Source: Pseudomonas nitroreducens (lineage in GTDB: Bacteria > Pseudomonadota > Gammaproteobacteria > Pseudomonadales > Pseudomonadaceae). From it: a DNA stretch of 64,000 nucleotides. The notes beneath the pieces were generated by a model. It saw only the letters and a list, made by a program, of their open reading frames with translations. It made no database searches and had not been told where the DNA came from. Where the stretch lies: contig NZ_JACHLI010000009.1 of assembly GCF_014204515.1 (NCBI RefSeq), positions 1 to 64,000 on the forward strand, written 5' to 3'. Positions within the stretch are counted from its first letter, which is position 1; each line of letters starts with the position of its first letter. This document shows positions 1 through 8,104 of the stretch, piece after piece. The translations under genes were made by a program, and so were the position numbers.

Positions 1-89
1 GGGCTCCTACTCGTGCTCGAACACTGCGGACCTGCAGCTTGCCTTGCGCCGCTCTCACCTCCGATCGTATCGGGAAAGGCAGACACAAG

Positions 90-214
90 CGGACTTCGTC
101 CGCGATCGCTTGCCGGCAGCTCCGAGGTGGTCGGCTGACCATCGCGGACGGAGTCCGCTCCTACAGGTCGACTTCGGTGCCTGGGGGCGGGTAGGAGCGG
201 ACTCTGTCCGCGAT
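90..214. repeat. Cluster of REP-type palindromic repeats downstream of rapA
   Basis: Three related units are visible. A partial unit with GCGGACTTCGTCCGC lies at about 90-110. One reads ATCGCGGA...TCCGCTCCTAC at 143-166. An opposite copy reads GTAGGAGCGGA...TCCGCGAT at 191-214. The last two form a head-to-head pair. The same unit recurs at 32144-32271 and 34926-35000. It lies between convergent or unrelated genes, as is usual for Pseudomonas REP elements. Nothing else recognisable was found in bases 1-259. Confidence 0.8.
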
Positions 215-259
215 AGGCCCGCATCGCGCCGGAGGTCATCGCGAAAAATTCACGCCATG

Positions 260-296
260 AAAAAAGCCGCCAGCGGTTGCCCGCTGGCGGCTTTTC
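260..296 (-). terminator. Rho-independent terminator of rapA
   Basis: A perfect stem GCCGCCAGCGG / CCGCTGGCGGC with a TTGC loop is flanked by an A-run on the left (a T-run on the minus strand) and TTTT on the right. It sits about 20 bases past the rapA stop, so it is placed to end rapA transcription. The T-runs on both sides could make it bidirectional. Confidence 0.8.
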
Positions 297-314
297 CTGG
301 AACGCGTGACTGAA

Positions 315-3161
315 TCAGCCAGCGACCAGCACGCGGATCGCCTCCAGGCGCAGCGAGGCCTTGTCCAGCATCGCCAGGCTGTCGTCGCGCTGCTTGCGCA
401 GGGCGTCCAGTTCGCTGTCGCGCACGCTGGGGTTGACGGCCTTGAGCGCGGTCAGGCGCGCCAGCTCCTCGTCCAGGGTCGCGGTCAGCTGCTGGCGGGC
501 GGCTTCGACGCGCTCGGCATGGCGCGGGGTGATCTTGGTCTCGGCCTGGGCGAACTGCTTGGCCAGCACATCACGCTGGGCCTGGACGAACTTGTTGGCG
601 CTGGCGCGCGGCACGCTTTCCAACTGGTCGTTCAGGGTGTCGAAGGACACGCGCGCAGACAGGTCGTTGCCGTTGGCGTCCATCAGGCAGCGCAGCGCCA
701 CCGGCGGCAGGAAGCGGCCCAGCTGCAGCTTGCGCGGCGCCACGGCCTCGCTGACGAACAGCAGTTCCAGCAGCACGGTGCCGGGCTTGAGCGCCTTGTT
801 CTTGATCAGCGCCACCGAGGTGTTGCCCAGCGAGCCGGACAGCACCAGGTCCATGCCGCCCTGCACCATGGGGTGTTCCCAGGTGAGGAACTGCATGTCC
901 TCGCGGGCCAGGGCCTGGCCGCGGTCGTAGGTGATGGTCACGCCCTCGTCGTCGCCCAGCGGGAAGCTGGCGTCGAGCATCTTCTCGCTGGGGCGCAGGA
1001 TCAGTGCGTTCTCGGAGTGGTCTTCGCTGTGGATGCCGTAGGTATCGAACAGCTTCTCCATGTAGATCGGCAGGGCGAACTGGTCGTCCTGCTCCTCGAT
1101 GTCTTCCACCAGCTTCTCGCCTTCGCCGGCGCCGCCGGAGTTCAGCTCCAGCAGGCGGTCGCGGCCGCTGTGCATCTCGGCTTCCAGCGCTTCGCGGGCG
1201 GCGGTACCTTCGGCCAGCAGGGCTTCGAAGGCGTCGTCATCGCCGCCGTCGAGCAGTTCCACCAGGCGCGGGCCGAAGCGGTGCTGCAGGGCGTTGCCGG
1301 TGGGGCAGGTGTTGAGGAAGGCGTTCAGCGCCTGGTGGTACCACTGGAACAGGCGTTCCTGCGGGCTGTTCTCCAGGTGCGGCACGTGGATCTGGATGGT
1401 GTGCTTCTGGCCGATCCGGTCCAGGCGGCCGATGCGCTGCTCCAGCTGGTCCGGGTGGGCCGGCAGGTCGAACAGCACCAGGTGGTGGGCGAACTGGAAG
1501 TTGCGGCCTTCGCTGCCGATTTCCGAGCAGATCAGCACCTGGGCGCCGAACTCTTCGTCGGCGAAGTAGGCCGCGGAGCGGTCGCGCTCGAGGATGCTCA
1601 TGCCCTCGTGGAAGGCGCTGGCCGGGATGCCGGACTTCACGCGCAGCGCGTCGCCCAGGTCCAGGGCGGTCTCGGCGTGGGCGCAGATCACCAGCACCTT
1701 GTACTGCTTGAGCATCTTCAGGGTGTCGATCAGCCAGTCGACGCGCGGGTCGAAGCGCCACCAGCGATTGTTCTCGTCACCGTCGTCGGCCTGGGCCTGG
1801 AAGCTGACTTCCGGGTACAGGTCCGGGTGCTCGCCCAGCGGCAGCTCCATGTACTCGATCGGGTTGGGCAGCACGTAGGGATGCAGCTGACGCTCGGGGA
1901 AGCCCTGCACGGCGGCGCGGGTGTTGCGGAACAGCACGCGGCCGGTGCCGTGGCGGTCGAGCAGCTCGCGTACCAGGCGTGCGCGGGCCTCTTCATTGCC
2001 GCCCTCGATGCTGGCCAGCAGGCTGTCGCCCTCGGCGCCGAGGAAGCCGTGGATGGCTTGACGGGCGGCGGGGGAGAGGCTGCCCTGATCGATCAGTTCC
2101 TGCACCGCTTCGGCGACCGGACGGTACTGGGTGCTCTCACTGCGGAAGGCCTCCAGGTCGTGGAAGCGATCCGGGTCGAGCAGGCGCAGGCGCGCGAAGT
2201 GGCTGTCCAGGCCGAGCTGTTCCGGGGTCGCGGTGAGCAGCAGCACGCCGGGGATGACCTGGGAAAGCTGCTCGACCAGCTGGTATTCGGGGCTGGCCTG
2301 TTCCGGGTGCCAGACCAGGTGGTGGGCTTCGTCGACCACCAGCAGGTCCCATTCGGCGGCGAACAGCGCGTCCTGGGCCTTCTCGTCTTCGCGCAGCCAC
2401 TCCAGGGCCACCAGGGCCAGCTGGGTGTCCTCGAAGGGGTTGCTGGCATCGCTCTCGACGAAGCGCTCGCGGTCGAACAGCGCCACCTGCAGGTTGAAGC
2501 GTCGGCGCATTTCCACCAGCCACTGGTGCTGCAGGTTCTCCGGCACCAGGATCAGCACGCGGCTGGCGCGGCCGGTGAGCAGCTGGCGGTGGATCACCAG
2601 GCCCGCCTCGATGGTCTTGCCCAGGCCCACTTCGTCGGCCAGCAGGACGCGCGGCGCCATGCGGTCGGCGACTTCGCGGGCGATGTGCAGCTGGTGCGCG
2701 ATAGGTTGCGCGCGGGCGCCGCCCAGGCCCCAGAGCGAGGACTGCAGCAGGCGGGTGCGGTGTTCCAGGGTGTGGTAGCGCAGGCCGAACCAGGACATCG
2801 GGTCGATCTGCCCGGCGAACAGGCGGTCGCTGGCCAGGCGGAACTGGATGAAGTTCGACAGCTGGGTTTCCGGCACGGTGCGCTGGTCGTTCTGCGCGGT
2901 GAGGCCGTGGTAGATCAGCAGGCCGTCGACCTCGTCCACTTCGCGGACGGTCATCTTCCAGCCTTCGAAATGGGTGATCTCGTCACCCGGGGCGAAGCGC
3001 ACGCGGGTCAGCGGCGCATTGCGCTCGGCGTACTGGCGGGTATCACCGGTGGCCGGATAGAGCACCGTGAGCAGGCGTCCGTCGAGCGCGAGGATGGTTC
3101 CCAGCCCAAGTTCCGCTTCACTGTCGCTGATCCAGCGTTGACCGGGTTGATACTGCGCCAT
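315..3161 (-). CDS. rapA: RNA polymerase-associated protein RapA (SWI2/SNF2 ATPase)
   Basis: RapA binds RNA polymerase and uses ATP to recycle polymerase stalled after termination. The 948-residue product has the family architecture: N-terminal Tudor-like domains (about 1-110), a SNF2 helicase lobe with Walker A DEVGLGKT near residue 180 and DEAH near 277, a helicase C lobe with motif [13 protein letters not shown] near 578, and a long RapA C-terminal domain. I chose the ATG at 3161 because GGGAGG lies five bases upstream; the GTG two codons earlier (3167) would abut that Shine-Dalgarno. Length agrees with the family (about 950-970). The gene is monocistronic, divergent from the gene at 3405, and ends at a strong terminator. 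Confidence 0.97.
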   Translation of the reverse strand: MAQYQPGQRWISDSEAELGLGTILALDGRLLTVLYPATGDTRQYAERNAPLTRVRFAPGDEITHFEGWKMTVREVDEVDGLLIYHGLTAQNDQRTVPETQLSNFIQFRLASDRLFAGQIDPMSWFGLRYHTLEHRTRLLQSSLWGLGGARAQPIAHQLHIAREVADRMAPRVLLADEVGLGKTIEAGLVIHRQLLTGRASRVLILVPENLQHQWLVEMRRRFNLQVALFDRERFVESDASNPFEDTQLALVALEWLREDEKAQDALFAAEWDLLVVDEAHHLVWHPEQASPEYQLVEQLSQVIPGVLLLTATPEQLGLDSHFARLRLLDPDRFHDLEAFRSESTQYRPVAEAVQELIDQGSLSPAARQAIHGFLGAEGDSLLASIEGGNEEARARLVRELLDRHGTGRVLFRNTRAAVQGFPERQLHPYVLPNPIEYMELPLGEHPDLYPEVSFQAQADDGDENNRWWRFDPRVDWLIDTLKMLKQYKVLVICAHAETALDLGDALRVKSGIPASAFHEGMSILERDRSAAYFADEEFGAQVLICSEIGSEGRNFQFAHHLVLFDLPAHPDQLEQRIGRLDRIGQKHTIQIHVPHLENSPQERLFQWYHQALNAFLNTCPTGNALQHRFGPRLVELLDGGDDDAFEALLAEGTAAREALEAEMHSGRDRLLELNSGGAGEGEKLVEDIEEQDDQFALPIYMEKLFDTYGIHSEDHSENALILRPSEKMLDASFPLGDDEGVTITYDRGQALAREDMQFLTWEHPMVQGGMDLVLSGSLGNTSVALIKNKALKPGTVLLELLFVSEAVAPRKLQLGRFLPPVALRCLMDANGNDLSARVSFDTLNDQLESVPRASANKFVQAQRDVLAKQFAQAETKITPRHAERVEAARQQLTATLDEELARLTALKAVNPSVRDSELDALRKQRDDSLAMLDKASLRLEAIRVLVAG

Positions 3162-3404
3162 GGACACCTCCCAAAAAAAGCCGGCTATGGTACCGGAACG
3201 CGCAGCGTTCAGCGATGGCCGTCGGCGCCTCCGGTCGTCCGAAATGTCGGCAAGTCCTGTGGCGGACCTGGCCGGTCGGTCGCGCTCATCGCAAATCGAG
3301 GAAAGTGTAGCGAGGCGCTCTCAAGTCTGTAGCGCTCCGGCCGATAGCCTGACCAGAGGACTTGTCAGCGCACTTCTCCACAGGGCTCGCCCCAGGAACA
3401 CTCG

Positions 3405-3710
3405 ATGCTGCCGCCCATTCCCCATAGTCTGGCACCCGTCACTGCCCAGCAGGACGTGCTCAAGCCGCGACCGGATGTCGCCCCGGTGACGCCACCTGCA
3501 CCCAGCGCGGGCAATGCCGGCGTTGAGCTGGAGCGTCGTCCCGACGAACAGGCGCTGCGCGAGGAATACCAGCGCCGGCGCAAACGTCGCCAGCTTGCCG
3601 ACGGCACGCCAGAGGGCGAGGCGCTGGAAGAGCTGGAGGAAGTCGAGGAGCTGGGCGAAGACGTGCAGGCCGCGCAGCGCAAGGGGTTGTGGATCGATGT
3701 CGAGGTCTGA
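3405..3710 (+). CDS. Small conserved Pseudomonas protein, function unknown
   Basis: A 101-residue protein with no domain I recognise. It has a proline-rich N-terminus (about 1-35) followed by a highly charged segment with a Lys/Arg cluster (REEYQRRRKRRQ, about 50-61) and a Glu-rich stretch (about 68-85) that looks helical. There is no signal peptide or membrane segment, so it is probably cytoplasmic. An AGGAA ribosome-binding site precedes the ATG. Its place between rapA and the alkB-like gene matches the PA3307 position in P. aeruginosa as I recall it. Function cannot be inferred from sequence. Confidence 0.75.
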   Translation: MLPPIPHSLAPVTAQQDVLKPRPDVAPVTPPAPSAGNAGVELERRPDEQALREEYQRRRKRRQLADGTPEGEALEELEEVEELGEDVQAAQRKGLWIDVEV

Positions 3711-3758
3711 CCTGGCGGGGGAGTAGACTGGCCCCATCGCTGAGTACCCGAGCTTTCC

Positions 3759-4358
3759 ATGCTGTTCGACGACGCCCCGATCCTGCTTCCCGATGCCGAG
3801 CTGCGCCTGACACCCGACTGGTGCCCGCCGTCGCGCGCGGCCCAGTGGCTGGAGCAACTGCTCGAACAGACGCCCTGGGAACAGACCGTCGTGCACCTGC
3901 ACGGGCGCGATTACCCGGTGCCGCGCCTGGTCAACTGGTACGGCGATCCCGAGGCCTTCTATACCTATTCCGGCCAGACCCACGCGCCGCTGCCGTGGAC
4001 GCCGCTGTTGACGGAAATCCGCGCGGCGGTGGAGGAGGCCGCCGGCCAGCGCTTCAACGGCGTGCTGCTCAACTACTACCGCGACGGCCAGGACTCCATG
4101 GGCTGGCACAGCGACGACGAACCCGAACTGGGGCGCAATCCAGTGGTGGCTTCGCTGAACCTGGGCGGCACGCGGCGCTTCGACCTGCGGCGCAAGGGGC
4201 GAAACACAATCGAACATTCCATCGAGCTGTCCGGCGGTTCGCTGCTGGTCATGTCCGGCGCGACACAGCATTATTGGCAGCATCAGGTCGCCAAGACGCG
4301 CCGTCCGGTTGCGCCACGCCTGAATCTGACCTTCCGCCTGGTGCACGCCCTGCCATGA
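3759..4358 (+). CDS. AlkB-family 2-oxoglutarate/Fe(II) dioxygenase
   Basis: A 199-residue member of the AlkB superfamily, probably an oxidative DNA/RNA dealkylation enzyme. The iron-binding H-x-D is visible as GWHSDDE (His117, Asp119), a distal histidine lies in QHYWQHQ near 170-175, and the 2-oxoglutarate-binding arginines are in RLNLTFR near the C-terminus. NYYRDGQDSMGWHSD is typical of ALKBH2/3-like bacterial proteins, a subgroup distinct from the Ada-operon AlkB. The stop overlaps the next start by four bases (ATGA), implying translational coupling. I have not assigned the symbol alkB because an Ada-regulated copy may exist elsewhere. Confidence 0.9.
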   Translation: MLFDDAPILLPDAELRLTPDWCPPSRAAQWLEQLLEQTPWEQTVVHLHGRDYPVPRLVNWYGDPEAFYTYSGQTHAPLPWTPLLTEIRAAVEEAAGQRFNGVLLNYYRDGQDSMGWHSDDEPELGRNPVVASLNLGGTRRFDLRRKGRNTIEHSIELSGGSLLVMSGATQHYWQHQVAKTRRPVAPRLNLTFRLVHALP

Positions 4359-4516
4359 GCAACGACGACAAGCTGATCGACTTCACCGCCGAGCGCGACA
4401 AGCGCATCCACGACGTGCATGAAAAGCGCCTGCAGGACGTGCGCAAGGCCTTCGAGCAGGCGCTGCCGATGGGCAAGCCGCGCAAGAAGCCGAAGAACAA
4501 GCCGAAGAAACGCTGA
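4355..4516 (+). CDS. Small basic protein coupled to the AlkB-family gene
   Basis: A 53-residue ORF whose ATG overlaps the stop of the dioxygenase gene. The N-terminus is charged (MSNDDKLIDFTAERDKR) and the last 15 residues are almost all Lys, Pro and Arg (KPRKKPKNKPKKR). That tail suggests nucleic-acid binding, but this is inference. There is no signal peptide or membrane segment. The coupling and the codon use, which match the neighbours, make it likely to be a real gene. Confidence 0.65.
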   Translation: MSNDDKLIDFTAERDKRIHDVHEKRLQDVRKAFEQALPMGKPRKKPKNKPKKR

Positions 4517-4647
4517 GTTCTCTCCCGCAATAGCCCGCTTTACGCCGCCAGGGCCCGTCCTGCGCGGCTTCCCGCCGCACCCAAGCCCTCCTGAAACTTG
4601 ACCTGCGTCAGTGCTCCGGCCCTCCCCGGAAAGCGCTTTGTCGACCA

Positions 4648-4661
4648 TTGATCCAGGTCAA
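4648..4661 (+). promoter_or_regulatory. ANR/FNR box upstream of PhrS
   Basis: TTGATCCAGGTCAA matches the ANR/FNR consensus TTGAT-N4-ATCAA with one mismatch. Its centre (4654.5) lies about 41.5 bases upstream of the predicted start near 4696, the class II activator position. A -10-like TAATCT sits at 4683-4688. Known biology: phrS of P. aeruginosa is activated by ANR under low oxygen. Confidence 0.85.
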
Positions 4662-4730
4662 TGGGCGCCGCCCGGCCGCCGGTAATCTGCACACATCCCC
4701 AGACGATGTAGGCAACAGGAGGCCAGCATC

Positions 4731-4841
4731 ATGTTCATCGACGAAGTGGTTCTAGCAGGCGTCCTTACCGTTGGCCTCATGGTTCTGTTCTTCGGTGGGG
4801 TCGGAATTTTCATCTGGAAGGACAGCCACAAGAAGGGCTGA
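4731..4841 (+). CDS. 36-residue single-helix membrane peptide encoded within PhrS
   Basis: ATG at 4731 follows a perfect AGGAGG (4717-4722) at eight bases, a stronger ribosome-binding site than most long genes in the window have. The 36-residue product has an acidic N-terminus (MFIDE), one hydrophobic helix (about 6-29) and a basic end (WKDSHKKG), so it should insert with the N-terminus outside. Small size, one helix and ANR control resemble the approximately 4 kDa accessory subunit CcoM reported for Pseudomonas cbb3 oxidase; that link is from memory and needs alignment. It could also be mainly a conserved element of the sRNA. Confidence 0.8.
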   Translation: MFIDEVVLAGVLTVGLMVLFFGGVGIFIWKDSHKKG

Positions 4842-4875
4842 TCCTTACGGATACACAGAGCACGCAAGGCACTTC

Positions 4876-4902
4876 GGGCGACTTAGGTCGCCCGTTTTTT
4901 TT
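4876..4902 (+). terminator. Rho-independent terminator of PhrS
   Basis: A perfect seven-base-pair stem GGGCGAC / GTCGCCC with a TTAG loop is followed by G and eight T residues. It sets the 3' end of PhrS and separates it from the efflux-operon promoter that starts about 20 bases later. Confidence 0.9.
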
Positions 4903-4920
4903 GCCTCGACGAAAGTCGGG

Positions 4921-4949
4921 ATGACACATTGTTAGCTTGCTAATAATAT
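4921..4949 (+). promoter_or_regulatory. Sigma-70 promoter with SlyA-type operator for the FUSC operon
   Basis: The -35 ATGACA (4921-4926) and -10 TAATAT (4944-4949) are separated by exactly 17 bases. Within that spacer lies TTAGCTTGCTAA (4932-4943), whose other strand reads TTAGCAAGCTAA, the consensus I know for SlyA/RovA MarR-family regulators. A bound dimer would block polymerase. In E. coli, slyA lies next to ydhIJK, a DUF1656/HlyD/FUSC set like the operon here. No slyA gene is present in the window. Confidence 0.7.
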
Positions 4950-5036
4950 GATTGGCAACAATTCACTCATCCCCTGGGGCGGCTATCTTTAAGCGATAGA
5001 CCCGGATCCTTTCGCCGGCCCCTTTTGAGAGACCGC

Positions 5037-7025
5037 GTGCGACCTACGCTACAGGCATTCCTGGCGCCGGATACGCTGGCGCTGAAATTCGCGATCAAGA
5101 CCCTCCTGGCCGGTGGCCTGGCGCTCTGGTGCGCCTTCCGGTTCGACCTGGAGCAGCCGCAATGGGCGCTGATGACGGTGTTCATCGTGTCCCAGCCGCT
5201 GTCGGGCATGGTGGTGGCCAAGGGCCTGTTCCGCCTGATCGGCACCCTGGTCGGCACCGCCATGTCGGTGGTGATGATGGCCCTGTTCGCCCAGACGCCC
5301 TGGCTGTTCCTCTTGGCGATCTCCCTCTGGCTGGGCCTGTGCACGGCCGCCTCGACGTCACTGCGCAACCATGTTTCCTATGCCTTCGTGCTGTCGGGCT
5401 ACACCGTCGCGATCATCTGCCTGCCGGCCATCAGTCATCCACTGGAGGTGTTCGACCAGGCCGTGGCGCGCAGCACGGAAATCTGCCTGGGCATCCTCTG
5501 CGCCTCGGCGATCAGCGCCATCCTCTGGCCGCGCCGGGTCGAGGCCAACCTGGACAAGCAGGCGCAGGCCACCTGGCTGACCGGCATGCAGGCCGCGCGC
5601 AGCGAGATCGATGCCGACACGCGGGAGATCAAGGGCCTGCTGCAGGCCCTGGGCAAGATCGTCGAGGTCGATGTGCAGCGCGACCACGCCTGGTTCGAGG
5701 GCTATCGCGGGCGCATGCGCTCGCGGGCGCTGCGGATTCTCTCTCGCGACCTGCTCAGCCTGCTGCGTACCGCGCGCGGCGTGGCCCGGCAGCGCAGCGT
5801 GCTGGATACGGAAGATCGCGCACGTCTGCAGCCGTGGTTCGAGGAACTGCGCGCCGTGCTGGACGATCCGCAGGTGGAGGCCCTGCGCGCACTGCAGGAG
5901 CGCCTGCAACTGGCTGGGCTGGAAGAGCGCTTCTCCAACGATCTGCGCTACTGCCTGACCCGCTGCGCGCTGCTGCTGCGCAAGGCGGTGGAGTCCGAGG
6001 GCACCATGCGTGCGGTGGCGGACGGGCGGGTGGACGACGTGGCCACCGGCACCCTGTCCTGGCACCGCGATGGGCTGATGGCGCTGTTCTACGGACTGCG
6101 CAGCGCGCTGGCGCTGCTGGGCATGTCAGCCTTCTGGATGGCCACGGCGTGGCCGGCGGCCACCGGCGGCATGCTGCTGGCGGCGGTGATCTGCAGCCTG
6201 TTCGCCAACCGCGACAACGCCGTCGCCATTGGCCTGGGTTTCCTGCGCGGCATTCTCTATGCGGTGCCGGCGGCGGCCGTGGTCAGCCAATGGCTGCTGC
6301 CGCAGTGGAACGGCTTCCCGCTGCTGTGCCTGGCGCTGGGCGTACCGCTGTTCTTCGCCCTACTGGCGATGGCCACACCGGCGCTGGCGGGCACGGCGAC
6401 TTCCTTCTCGATCCACTTCATCACCCTGGTGGCGCCGAGCAACGTGATGCAGTACGACCTTGCCAACCTGCTCAACTCCGCCCAGGGCATCATCATCGGC
6501 GTGGGCTTTGCGGTGCTGGTGTTCCGCCTGCTGACGCTGCCGGCGGACTGGCTCAACCGCCGCTTGATCCAGGCCACCTGCGACGACCTCGGGCGCCTGA
6601 CACGGCGCTCGCTGGCCGAGGCCGAGAACTGGTTCGGCGGGCGCATGGCCGATCGCTTGATCCGCCTGGCGCGGCATTACACCCTGCTGCCGAAGGAGGA
6701 CCAGCGGCGCTGGCAGGACGGCCTGCTGGCGCTGGACCTGGGCAACGAGCTGATCCACCTGCGCGCCTGCTTAAGCGGCGCCCAGGGCCAGTTGCGCAAG
6801 CGTCGCGACCAGTTCCTCGGCTCCCTTGCCGGCGTGCTGGAAAAAGGGCCGGCGCAGGGCCGCGAACAGCGCCTGGAAAGCCTTTGCCCGCCGCTGGAAG
6901 AAGCCCTCGCCCATGACCTGCAGGGCGACAATGAGCCCAACCGCCTGGCCCGCGCGGCGCTGGCGCAGTTGCGCCGCACCTGGCGGCAGTGGTGCCGGCT
7001 GGAGGAACCCCATGGGGCTGCATGA
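5037..7025 (+). CDS. FUSC family membrane efflux protein (AaeB/YdhK-like)
   Basis: An inner-membrane protein of the fusaric acid resistance/aromatic acid exporter family, predicted to move aromatic or other small acids out of the cell with the downstream periplasmic adaptor. The 662 residues show two hydrophobic bundles (about 20-165 and 345-500, several helices each), separated by a soluble domain and followed by a cytoplasmic C-terminal region, as in AaeB. I prefer the GTG at 5037 because GAGAG precedes it by five bases; a TTG at 5025 is an in-frame alternative. It overlaps the DUF1656 gene by 14 bases. The SlyA-type operator upstream suggests derepression by an aromatic ligand, which is inference. 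Confidence 0.9.
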   Translation: MRPTLQAFLAPDTLALKFAIKTLLAGGLALWCAFRFDLEQPQWALMTVFIVSQPLSGMVVAKGLFRLIGTLVGTAMSVVMMALFAQTPWLFLLAISLWLGLCTAASTSLRNHVSYAFVLSGYTVAIICLPAISHPLEVFDQAVARSTEICLGILCASAISAILWPRRVEANLDKQAQATWLTGMQAARSEIDADTREIKGLLQALGKIVEVDVQRDHAWFEGYRGRMRSRALRILSRDLLSLLRTARGVARQRSVLDTEDRARLQPWFEELRAVLDDPQVEALRALQERLQLAGLEERFSNDLRYCLTRCALLLRKAVESEGTMRAVADGRVDDVATGTLSWHRDGLMALFYGLRSALALLGMSAFWMATAWPAATGGMLLAAVICSLFANRDNAVAIGLGFLRGILYAVPAAAVVSQWLLPQWNGFPLLCLALGVPLFFALLAMATPALAGTATSFSIHFITLVAPSNVMQYDLANLLNSAQGIIIGVGFAVLVFRLLTLPADWLNRRLIQATCDDLGRLTRRSLAEAENWFGGRMADRLIRLARHYTLLPKEDQRRWQDGLLALDLGNELIHLRACLSGAQGQLRKRRDQFLGSLAGVLEKGPAQGREQRLESLCPPLEEALAHDLQGDNEPNRLARAALAQLRRTWRQWCRLEEPHGAA

Positions 7026-7212
7026 GTTCGGCTGGGGCGGGGTGTACATCAGCCCGCTGTTCATCTACGCGCTGCTGGCCCTGGGCCTTACCGTGGTCCT
7101 GCGCCTGCTGCTGCAGGCAACCCCCTTCGGCCGCTGGATCTGGCATGAAGCCCTGTTCGATTGCTCGCTGTTCGTGCTGATTCTCTGTGGCCTGACCTGG
7201 GCGCTGAGTTGA
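7012..7212 (+). CDS. DUF1656 small membrane protein (AaeX/YdhI-like)
   Basis: A 66-residue protein with two predicted membrane helices (about 13-33 and 45-64), typical of DUF1656 proteins that accompany FUSC and HlyD partners in aaeXAB-type operons. The ATG lies inside the end of the FUSC gene and is preceded by GGAGGAA, so translation is coupled. Exact function is unknown in the family; it is presumed to be an accessory subunit of the efflux complex. Confidence 0.88.
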   Translation: MGLHEFGWGGVYISPLFIYALLALGLTVVLRLLLQATPFGRWIWHEALFDCSLFVLILCGLTWALS

Positions 7213-7249
7213 AAGTAACGAGGCGCACCACCCTGAGAGGAGAAACCGT

Positions 7250-8104
7250 ATGCGCGGTATGTTGCGCGTAGCCGTCACCATCGCCCTGGTCATCGCCGCC
7301 GTGCTGGCCGGCACCTGGCTGTGGCGCTACTACATGTTGTCACCCTGGACCCGCGACGCGCGGATCCGCGCCGACGTGGTGGTGATCGCTCCGGACGTTT
7401 CCGGCTGGGTCACCGACCTGGCCGTGCAGGACAACCAGCAGGTCAAGGCCGGCGACCTGATCATGCGTATCGACCATGAGCGCTACGCCGCCAACCTGGA
7501 ACAGGCCAAGGCGGTGGCCGAGACGCGCCAGCAGCAGTACCGCCTGCGCCTGAGCGAAGCCTCGCGGCGCAACAAGCTGGGCATCGCCGCGATCAGTGCC
7601 GAGGACAAGGAGACCGCGCAGATCAACGCCGCCATCGCCAAGAGCGAGTTCGACGAAGCCCAGGCCCAGGTGCGCCTGGCGCAGCTCAACCTGACTCGCA
7701 GCGAGATGCGCGCGCCGCGTGATGGCCAGGTCACCAACCTGCGCCTGGCCCAGGGCAACTACGCCCAGGCCGGCCAACCGGTGATGGCGCTGGTGGACCA
7801 GAAGTCGTTCTACGTTACCGCCTACTTCGAGGAAACCAAGCTGCCCGGCATCCGTATCGGCCAGCCCGCGCGGGTGGTGCTGATGAGCGGCGACACACCG
7901 ATCGACGGCACCGTGGAAAGCATCAGCAGCGGCATCACCGACCGCAACGCCATCCCCGACAGCCAGTTGCTGGCCAACGTCGAGCCGACCTTCAACTGGG
8001 TGCGCCTGGCCCAGCGCATCCCGGTGCGCATTCGTCTGGACAAGGTGCCCGAAGGCGTGCACCTGAGCGCCGGGATGACCGCCAGCGTCACCGTGCAGCC
8101 GTAA
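7250..8104 (+). CDS. HlyD-family periplasmic adaptor of the FUSC efflux system (AaeA/YdhJ-like)
   Basis: A 284-residue membrane fusion protein. It has an N-terminal membrane anchor (about 5-25), a biotinyl-lipoyl-like half-motif (PDVSGWVTDLAVQDNQQVKAG, about 44-64), a short coiled-coil hairpin (about 80-145), the second lipoyl half (RAPRDGQVTNLRL) and a beta-barrel region. It should bridge the inner-membrane FUSC protein to an outer-membrane channel encoded elsewhere. GAGAGGAGAAACC precedes the ATG, 37 bases after the DUF1656 stop, so this is the third gene of the operon. Its 3' end overlaps the end of the convergent MFS gene by 17 bases. Confidence 0.92.
   Translation: MRGMLRVAVTIALVIAAVLAGTWLWRYYMLSPWTRDARIRADVVVIAPDVSGWVTDLAVQDNQQVKAGDLIMRIDHERYAANLEQAKAVAETRQQQYRLRLSEASRRNKLGIAAISAEDKETAQINAAIAKSEFDEAQAQVRLAQLNLTRSEMRAPRDGQVTNLRLAQGNYAQAGQPVMALVDQKSFYVTAYFEETKLPGIRIGQPARVVLMSGDTPIDGTVESISSGITDRNAIPDSQLLANVEPTFNWVRLAQRIPVRIRLDKVPEGVHLSAGMTASVTVQP

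Larger units (their letters stand above)
4696..4902 (+). ncRNA. phrS: Small regulatory RNA PhrS
   Basis: The transcript is predicted from an ANR-dependent promoter (start near 4696, +/- 3 bases) to an intrinsic terminator at 4876-4902, giving about 207 nt. PhrS of P. aeruginosa is about 213 nt, lies in the same place between the alkB-like and FUSC genes, and contains a roughly 37-codon ORF, as here. In P. aeruginosa PhrS is Hfq-linked and stimulates translation of the quinolone regulator PqsR through an upstream ORF. Whether this strain has that target cannot be seen here. The identification rests on synteny, promoter, size and the internal ORF, not on an alignment. Confidence 0.85.

Noticed and set aside
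306..3332. A very long open frame on the plus strand opposite rapA (about 1000 codons)
   Set aside because: It is a GC-rich antisense shadow of rapA: composition is dominated by Gln, Ala, Val and His repeats, no domain is seen, and rapA itself is unambiguous.
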